A stretch of DNA of 64,000 bases from Petaurus breviceps papuanus (Eukaryota; Chordata; Mammalia; Diprotodontia; Petauridae): contig JAMXIF010000045.1 in NCBI GenBank assembly GCA_028583685.1, positions 3,700,692-3,764,691 on the forward strand. The letters are read 5' to 3'. Position numbers and translations under genes: made by a program. Within the stretch, counting starts at the first letter, position 1, and each line of letters opens with the position of its first letter. Shown here piece after piece: positions 57,966-64,000 of this stretch. The notes under the pieces were generated by a model. The model ran no database searches, was not told the DNA's origin, and saw only the letters and a list, made by a program, of their open reading frames with translations.

Positions 57966-58189
57966 GATGGATATGGATTAAACCAAGTCTGTCTTCATCT
58001 ACATATCGTATCATGTATCAATAAATTTATCTCTCTGGATGCTGACATTGTTTTCAGGTCCTTATAAATTTTCTGTCTTGGAGACTTCTGTATCTTGGCT
58101 TTAATATATAAAATGAAAAATATATGTGGATACATGTCAATTTATTATGGTACACCTTGTAAAATATTTTAAAACGGAAAGTAACTTAC

Positions 58190-58310
58190 TACCTTGTTGT
58201 CCATGTGCAAGTCTCTTAACCTCAGTGGACCTGAATTTTCTCCTCTATAAAATGAGTGGGGTTTATTAGCTCATCTATGGTGTTTTAATTTTAAATATGA
58301 GATCCAAAGA
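58190..58310 (+). mobile_element. MIR-type SINE core relic
   Basis: 'GTGCAAGTCTCTTAACCTCAG' followed by 'TTTTCTCCTCTATAAAATGAG' is the CORE-SINE centre. Confidence 0.7.
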
Positions 58311-58439
58311 AGATAAATGGTGTGCACAATGCCATGGAGGTTACAAATCAGTATCAGAAAAAAAAAAGGAACTAAGACATAATTCTCTGGGCTTTTCTGG
58401 TGCTAATAGCAAAGAGGGGTAACAGTAAAGAGGAAAATT

Positions 58440-58640
58440 TGGCCTTAATGTTCAGAGGAAAGGAAAAATAGTAATAGTTACTATTATTAGAGCTACACAA
58501 GAGTGGGACAGGCTACCTCAGGAGCTAGTGATTACTTCACAGTGGAGGTCTTCAAACAACAGACATTCTTGGTTGGGACTTCCTTTGCCTAGATGGCCAT
58601 GAAAGGGTTTTCCATATCTTAGATACAGCTCTTCTATTAT
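58440..58640 (+). mobile_element. L3/CR1 3' end, sense
   Basis: 'GAGTGGGACAGGCTACCTCAG', 'GTGGAGGTCTTCAAACAACAG' and 'GCCTAGATGGCCATGAAAGGG' match the CR1/L3 3' end in order. Confidence 0.75.
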
Positions 58641-58684
58641 TCCTCAATCAGTTTTCTTCCTAGAATAACACACAGTATTAATTG

Positions 58685-58765
58685 TCTATATGACTCTATT
58701 AAGAAACCATTTATTATTCCCTTAATATGTGAGACACTGTGATTGGTATGGAAATCAAGGCCCCA
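58685..58765 (-). mobile_element. L2-like 3'-end scrap, antisense
   Basis: 'ATTCCCTTAATATGTGAGACA' followed by CTGTGATTGGTATGGAA resembles the reverse complement of the L2 tail. Confidence 0.45.
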
Positions 58766-58769
58766 AAGA

Positions 58770-59115
58770 AATGTGGAACCAAGCAAGTCATTTTGTTATT
58801 GTTATTTTTCCATAACATTCATTTTCAAATAGACTTATCCCTTCCCTTCATCAAAGAGCAGTCTCTTTTGACAAAGAAGAAAAATTAAAAGAAGAGAGGA
58901 AAAAGCAATTCAGAAAAATTGACCAACATATCAATTAGGCATGATGTACAATTATATTCTAAATTTGTTGTCTTACATTTTTTGAAAAACAAGAGAGGTT
59001 AATTTATTTCTCTCTTCTATGAGGAACAAGTTTCAGTGGAGGAATAAATTGAAGTCTATAACACGAGATTGTTATTACCAGAGAAAGGAATTCTGGGGTT
59101 ATAGGAAGGGGGAAG
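58770..59115. other. Unique DNA, nothing recognised
   Basis: I see no element core, coding frame or RNA gene in this stretch. Confidence 0.5.
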
Positions 59116-59119
59116 GATA

Positions 59120-59166
59120 GCAATGAGCATTTATTAAACACCAACTGTATGCCATGCACTGTCCTA
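59120..59166 (-). mobile_element. L2/MIR-type scrap, antisense
   Basis: 'GAGCATTTATTAAACACCAAC' followed by TGTATGCCATGCACTG resembles an L2/MIR end. Confidence 0.45.
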
Positions 59167-59240
59167 ATATACATATATATGTATGTATGTATGTATGTAT
59201 ATACATATATGTATATATATACATACATATGTGTATGTGT
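59165..59240. repeat. (ATGT)n/(ATAC)n microsatellite
   Basis: TATATATGTATGTATG and TATACATATATG units. The overlapping frames on both strands are artefacts. The rest, 59241-59630, is unique and A/T-rich. Confidence 0.93.
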
Positions 59241-59695
59241 GGAGAGAGAGAAACAGGAGAGAATGAGCCAACATGTTATTGTGGAAAGCCAAAAATATGT
59301 CACAGAACTGATATCTTTAGTGCTTTCTAGATCATAAGTCTTTTCCCCAAATATAGGGAAAAAAGTTGAGATTTCTATTTAGATAACAATGCCTATTTCC
59401 ACTATTGAAGACTGGGGGAAGGGGGGGAGGCTCCACCAACCAACCTAAAAAAAAAAAAAACAGAAAACAAACCCTTTGATCTTAATGCTTGATATGGCCT
59501 TTAAAAAATATAAATTTGTTCAATAAAATGTTATTTTATTGTAAGCATATTTTAATAATATATTACTGTGAAGGTCAATGTGGTTGTCAATTATTATAAA
59601 AATGAAAAAGAAGAGTATTGTGGTTAAGAGTTTCCTGGGGGTGGCTAGGTGGCACAGTGAATAGGGCACCGGCCCTGAAGTCAGGAGGACTGGAG

Positions 59696-60228
59696 TGTAG
59701 CAGCAAGCACCCCAAGCATCCTCAGGGTTTGCTGCCAACACAGGTTCTTGGATCTGCTTTGATACAGGAAAGCAACTCAAAATGGGTTAACAAGCTTACT
59801 TTAATCAGTCAGACATATATCGTTTACCTTGTTCAGGGGAAAAAGGTCAGCACCCCGAACTTCAAAGTATACAGGCAGAATTATCAAGACAGAAACAGAT
59901 CAAGTAGACAGCTTTCCAAACTGTCCAACCATTACATCCATACCAAATCAACATCTGGGTTTTTCAAAGCCGGGGGGGGGGGTGGCCTCTGGACAACAGC
60001 TTCCCAAAATCCACATCAAATCACAGAACACTTCTCAAAGTGAGCCACAAAACAAAGCCTCACATCAGGGCTTATATAGCCTTCTCCTGGCTCAGAGAAT
60101 GTAACAACCTTTTGGACCCACTGGCCAATCAAGAAGTATCTACTGAAAAACAAGCCTCCCACCCCAGGCTCCAGATGTACTTTAGCCTAGGGGCAGGTAT
60201 GATCTTTAAAATTTACATTCCCATTACA
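59696..60228 (-). repeat. 3' LTR of the family A element
   Basis: The ends are TGTAGCAGC…CATTACA in plus-strand reading. A TATATAAG box (reverse complement of CTTATATA, about 60071) and ATTAAAG near the left end fit minus-strand transcription. Confidence 0.92.
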
Positions 60229-60892
60229 TTAGGCCCCAAGATCTTTCATGCCCATAGCATAGACAACTTACTTTTGAATTAGCACTAAACATTTCTTAGG
60301 TCACATTTTCAAAGTACAGAACTAAAGTTACCAAAGTGGCCACTGGGCCTCAAACAAACACAAAGTACATTGCATTATCACCTCAATTCAAAACAAGAGT
60401 TCAAATAAAGTTCTCTGAGGGAGGGGTGTCCTTCCCCTCACACAGCTCCAGCCCCTGCCTCCAAGCACAGAGAGGGGGCTGGGCAACAAAACCAACAAGG
60501 TGGGGTTCCTTGGGGGTCCAAGGCACTTCATCCCACCCACCATAGTCAACAAGTCCATCCTCCCCCTGGGTCCCAAACTGTGGGATGCAGCCAGGAAACA
60601 CACTTAGTGCCCCTGCTTTGCTGCTCAGTTCTTATCTTTTCCTGTGGCTGAATTCCAAACTCCTGGGTTCCTTCTCCTCCTGCAGGCAGCAGCCACTCCT
60701 GGCTTCTGCCTAGGTCCCGATACAGTCAGCTCATCATTCCTGCTCTCAGCTCAGTGAAATCCACATGCAGGCCATTCTTCTCTACTGCTCCATGGCTCCA
60801 CAGAGTCACATCTACCACAACTCGGAAACAAACAATTATCCCAGTTCCCATACTTTCCTTTTACTCTGCAGATCCTGTTCATGACACCATTT

Positions 60893-61417
60893 TGTAGCAG
60901 CAAGCACCCCAAGCATCCTCAGGGTTTGCTGCCAACACAGGTTCTTGGATCTGCTTTGATACAGGAAAGCAACTCAAAATGGGTTAACAAGCTTACTTTA
61001 ATCACTCAGACATATATCATTTACCTTGTTCAGGGGAAAAAGGTCAGCACCCCGAACTTCAAAGTATACAGGCAGAATTATCAAGACAGAAACAGATCAA
61101 GTAGACAGCTTTCCAAACTGTCCAACCATTACATCCATACCCAATCAACATCTGGGTTTTTCAAAGCCAGGGGGGCTCTGGACAATGGCTTCCCAGAATC
61201 CACATCAAATCACAGAACACTTCTCAAAGTGAGCCCCCAAAAGAAAGCCTCTCATCAGGGCTTATATAGCCTTCTCCTGGCTCAGAGAATGTAACAACAT
61301 TTTGGACCCACTGGCCAATCAAGAAGTATCTACTGAAAAACAAGCCTCCTGCCCCAGGCTCCAGGTGCACTTTAGCCTAGGGGCAGGGAAGATCTTTAAA
61401 TTTGCATTTCCATTACA
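60893..61417 (-). repeat. 5' LTR of the family A element
   Basis: It has the same ends and the same TATA (reverse complement, about 61262) and ATTAAAG positions as the other LTR. The 137-aa ORF (60881-61294) and related frames run through the LTR and are not genes. Confidence 0.92.
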
Positions 61418-61443
61418 TGGAGTTCAAATTTGGCCTCAGACAC

Positions 61444-61445
<2 letters not shown>

Positions 61446-61486
<41 letters not shown>
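61446..61486. repeat. (CA)n microsatellite inside SINE body
   Basis: About 20 CA units stand where the SINE normally has CACTTAACACTTACTAG. Confidence 0.97.
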
Positions 61487-61487
<1 letters not shown>

Positions 61488-61564
61488 TTGTGTGTCCTTG
61501 GGCAAGTCACTTAACCACAATTGCCCTACCATACCCCCTCAAAAAAAAAAAGCAAAAAAAATAT

Positions 61565-62440
61565 TTTCTGAAATTTTTCCTCCCTTTAAGTATTTCTAGT
61601 GCCTCCTCTATTTTGTTTTCATCTCTTTTTTGAGATATGTTTATACTATTGTTTTTAGATTGAATTCCTAGTTCTGAATTATAATTGGTTTATTCTTAGT
61701 TACAAAGTTGTTAAATTGAAGTTTTGAACTCATTGCAATAAATTCATCAATGAAAATAATTTCCCTACATCAGAAAACACACACACATGCATGCATGTGA
61801 ATGCACATATTCCTTAATTTCTGGAAAGAAAAAAATTTTAATGATAATTTACACTAAGAAATAAAGGTGAATAGCTGGAATAATTCCTTATTGTTTTCAA
61901 ATAGAATGTATTTTATTTTCCAAACTACCAATAAAATCAGTATTAGACATTATGCCTCTCTTCCCTTAAATATATCATGAATGTTGACATTTGTTGCACT
62001 ATAAACATTGTCTTTGATGATGCAATAAAATTGGATGTACACAAAGACTTGAAAAAGTAATGAAGGTTTTCTATAGAAAAAAAGAGAATGTTAAAAATAC
62101 TGATATTAATGTTAAGAAATAAGTTCTACTTTTCTTTCAAAAGAAAAATACCAGTCAGAAAAGTCATTTAAATAGTGAAATGTTAATATCACCTGAGTAA
62201 AAACATGTGTCACTGCTGAGTTGGAATATAACCTGTGTGGGAGATGAACCTAAATGTTAGCTTAAAAAAAATTCCAATGAGTATACAGAAAATTAGAGAA
62301 ATGTGGGCAGCATAACATCTGCTACCTGCTGCTGTCCATAATTACTACAACTACCAACAATTAATCTTTTATTAGTCACATATTAAGAATATAAAGTAGA
62401 TAGTTGATGACATAATTTGTCCAACTTTATCCTTAAGAGA
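61565..62440. other. Unique AT-rich DNA, nothing recognised
   Basis: I see no element core, coding frame or RNA gene in this stretch. Confidence 0.5.
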
Positions 62441-62447
62441 TATTTAG

Positions 62448-62606
62448 GGGCAGCTAAGTGGTGCATTGCATAGAGCACTGGCCCTGGAATCAGGATGATC
62501 TGAGTTCAAATCCAGCCTCAGACACAACACAAAAACTATCTGTGTGACCTTGGGCAAGTCACTTAATCCCAGTTGCCCTCCAAAAAGCAAAAAATAAAAA
62601 AGTAGT
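62448..62606 (+). mobile_element. SINE with 7-bp target duplication
   Basis: The head is 'GGGGCAGCTAAGTGGTGCAT', the core 'GGGCAAGTCACTTAATCCC', followed by an A-rich tail. TATTTAG flanks it (62441-62447 and 62607-62613). Confidence 0.92.
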
Positions 62607-62614
62607 TATTTAGA

Positions 62615-63255
62615 GAGGATCCAATTGATAGTAAACAATTTAATTTCAATACAGCTTTGTTTTGAAATCCTGTATATTATGATGTATGCCGCAAATGTTT
62701 ATATATGGCAAGTTTAGGCATCACTGTAGAGATAAGAAGCTTAATCATTCATTCATTGAACTAAAAACAAACTGTGAACAGTAGTTCTCAAAGCACTAAA
62801 TGGAAGCTATAGTCACACAAAAAATGAATAATTATTAAATAAATAAAAATTAAATCATAGCTGAGGCTCTGGCACTAACCTGTTAAGAATGACATAGAAA
62901 AACTCAAAATGGCAATTACCAGACTGAGGAAATACATGCATGCTGGTATGCTATTGGTAGAGCTAATAATTAATTCAAGCACATTGGAAAACATTTTTAA
63001 ATTTTGCCTCCCCACAAAATCATTAAGTTGCACATATTCTTTGATTCAGCAATGTCAAAGAAAGAGATCAAAGACAACAAAAATGTACTGGCTACTAAAT
63101 TGTAAATGAGGGTGAATCAAATATAATATCTTCCCTTAATGTTATTACATTGATAATTTTTCCCCTTTCCTTTCTGTTTATCCCTCTTTTATCTCTCTAA
63201 ATGTGTATATAAAATACATGTACATATTAATACAGAAATAAATAATTAATATATG
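62615..63255. other. Unique AT-rich DNA, nothing recognised
   Basis: The 66-aa ORF at 62909-63109 loosely recalls an L1 ORF2 C-terminal region in wording ('GMLLVELIINSSTLENIFKF') and may be an old L1 scrap. I cannot support boundaries. Confidence 0.4.
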
Positions 63256-63257
63256 CA

Positions 63258-63512
63258 TATAGCTAACTAGCTGTTACAATGGGTAGAGCACTGGGCCTGG
63301 GGTCAGGAAAAACTGAGTTCAAATCCAGCCTCAGACACTTACTAGCTGTGTGATCCTGAACAAATCTCTAAACCACCATTTGCCTCAGTTTTCTCATCTG
63401 TAAAGTGAGCTGGAGAAGAAAATGTCAAATCACTTCAATATCTTTGCCAAGAACACCCGAAATGTAGCCACGAAGAGTCAGATATGACTGAAAAATCACT
63501 CAAAAAAATAAT
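63258..63512 (+). mobile_element. MAR1-type SINE
   Basis: The head is 'GGGTAGAGCACTGGGCCTGG', the core 'TTGCCTCAGTTTTCTCATCTG', then 'CAATATCTTTGCCAAGAACAC' and 'CACGAAGAGTCAGATATGACTG'. It is full length. Confidence 0.94.
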
Positions 63513-63564
63513 TGTATACATAGAGAGAAAAATCTTTGCTGGCAGAGATTATAGCACATGTAAA

Positions 63565-63765
63565 TGCACAGAGAGAGACAGAAAGAGAGAGACAGAGACA
63601 GATACAGAGACAGAGAGATAGAGAGAGACAGAGAAAGAGAGAGAGATAGAGAGAGACAGAGAGAGAAAGACATAGAGAGATAGAGAGAGAGAAAGAGAGA
63701 GAGAGGGACAGAGAGACAGAGACAAAGACAGAGAGAGAGACAGAGAGAGAGAGAGAGACAGAGAC

Positions 63766-63796
<31 letters not shown>

Positions 63797-63912
63797 CAAA
63801 GACAGAGAGAGAGACAGAGACAGAGAAAGAGAGAGAGAGAAAGAGAGAGAGAGGGACAGAGGACAGAGACAAAGACAGAGAGAGAGACAGAGAGAGAGAG
63901 AGAGACAGAGAC

Positions 63913-63943
<31 letters not shown>

Positions 63944-64000
63944 CAAAGACAGAGAGAGAGACAGAGACAGAGAAAGAGAGAGAGAGAAAGAGAGAGAGAG
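63565..64000. repeat. GA/GACA satellite-like array with 147-bp higher-order period, open at window edge
   Basis: About 435 bp of all-purine-plus-C repeat (GAGA, GACA, GACAAAGACA, GAAAGAGA). Within it the landmark GACAAAGAC recurs at 63721, 63795, 63868 and 63942: the alternating distances are 74, 73 and 74, so the larger unit is 147 bp and is present about twice. The 148- and 107-aa SLSLCLC frames on the minus strand are artefacts. Confidence 0.95.

Larger units (their letters stand above)
59696..61417 (-). mobile_element. Short LTR retroelement with both LTRs, family A, non-autonomous
   Basis: The two LTRs are 59696-60228 (533 bp) and 60893-61417 (525 bp), in direct orientation. TGGAG duplications flank the whole element (59691-59695 and 61418-61422). 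On the minus strand 60893-61417 is the 5' LTR. Just inside it, at 60890-60869, lies TGGTGTCATGAACAGGAT, whose first eight bases match a tRNA-Leu-type primer site (TGGTGTCAGAAGTGGGAT). The internal part (60229-60892, 664 bp) shows no gag, pol or env. A 5-bp duplication and a Leu-type site suggest class III (ERVL/MaLR-like); this is inference. By eye the LTRs differ at roughly 20 sites (~4%), so it is young relative to the L1s here. It looks structurally whole for a non-coding element, and is a fossil with no protein-coding capacity. Confidence 0.92.
59636..61562 (+). mobile_element. SINE split by the 1.7-kb LTR element
   Basis: The left part is 59636-59695 (GGGGGTGGCTAGGTGGCACAG… GGACTGGAG). 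The right part is 61418-61562 ('GAGTTCAAATTTGGCCTCAG', 'GGGCAAGTCACTTAACCAC', A tail). Joined at TGGAG they form one continuous SINE, which shows exactly where the LTR element entered. A (CA)n run (61446-61486) has grown inside the SINE body. Confidence 0.93.

Noticed and set aside
59618-61294. Near-identical 141-aa and 137-aa frames (and 91/68-aa shadows), looking like a duplicated gene
   Set aside because: They are the two LTRs of one element read on the non-transcribed strand. The duplication is the LTR pair, not a gene family.
63500-63946. 148-aa and 107-aa Ser/Leu/Cys-rich minus-strand frames
   Set aside because: They are read entirely through the GA/GACA simple-repeat array; repeats of this kind stay open in several frames.
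1-64000. CRISPR array, tRNA/rRNA gene, operon or defence system
   Set aside because: No direct repeats with regular unique spacers and no tRNA fold outside SINE heads were seen. Composition, SINEs and L1s show this is mammalian nuclear DNA.

Overview
The window looks like metatherian (marsupial) nuclear DNA, intergenic or deep intronic. The evidence is: tRNA-headed SINEs of the marsupial type (heads like 'GGGCAGCTAGGTGGCRCAGT', core 'CTTGGGCAAGTCACTTAACC'), MAR1-type SINEs ending 'CACGAAGAGTCAGAYATGACTG', L1 and ORF2-less half-L1 elements of marsupial type, an RTE fragment, many MIR/L2/L3 relics, and very AT-rich unique DNA. I found no convincing host exon, RNA gene, CRISPR array or prokaryotic feature. 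Almost all six-frame ORFs are chance frames, simple-repeat frames or transposon pieces. I cannot name the species.

Layout. 1-5.7 kb: a SINE cut by the window edge, an old L3/CR1 relic, then a 2.6-kb antisense half-L1 (no ORF2). 5.7-14.8 kb: mostly unique AT-rich DNA with small MIR, L2 and L3 relics and one SINE whose tail became a microsatellite. 14.8-18.1 kb: an antisense L1 broken by two solo LTRs of one family, each with a perfect 5-bp target duplication, and by a fold-back junction. 18.6-23.1 kb: long GAAA/GGAA, CA and TATC arrays and an antisense L3/CR1 split by a SINE and a half-L1. 24.4-27.2 kb: the best half-L1, with a 9-bp target duplication. 27-33 kb: old L2/MIR pieces, a retrovirus-like scrap and unique DNA. 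33.4-39.2 kb: a stack of insertions: SINE within SINE; a sense L1 carrying a solo LTR; a polyadenylated LTR-headed insertion in the L1 3' UTR; a SINE in the L1 tail. 40.5-45.1 kb: a second sense L1 with a good ORF1 frame but no reverse transcriptase domain. 47-49.9 kb: older antisense L1 pieces. 52.3-54.1 kb: MAR1 SINE, RTE and L2. 55-59 kb: MIR, L3 and L1 relics. 59.6-61.6 kb: a short LTR element with both LTRs inside a SINE. 62.4-64 kb: two SINEs and a long GA/GACA array with a 147-bp higher-order period running off the edge.

Nothing here works as a gene pathway. The window records successive retrotransposition: old L2/MIR/L3, then L1, half-L1 and SINE waves, then LTR insertions into the younger elements. 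The points most worth checking are the short two-LTR element family, the polyadenylated LTR-headed insertion in the L1 3' UTR, the half-L1 elements and the L1 fold-back junction. All coordinates were read by eye; those given with target duplications are the most exact.
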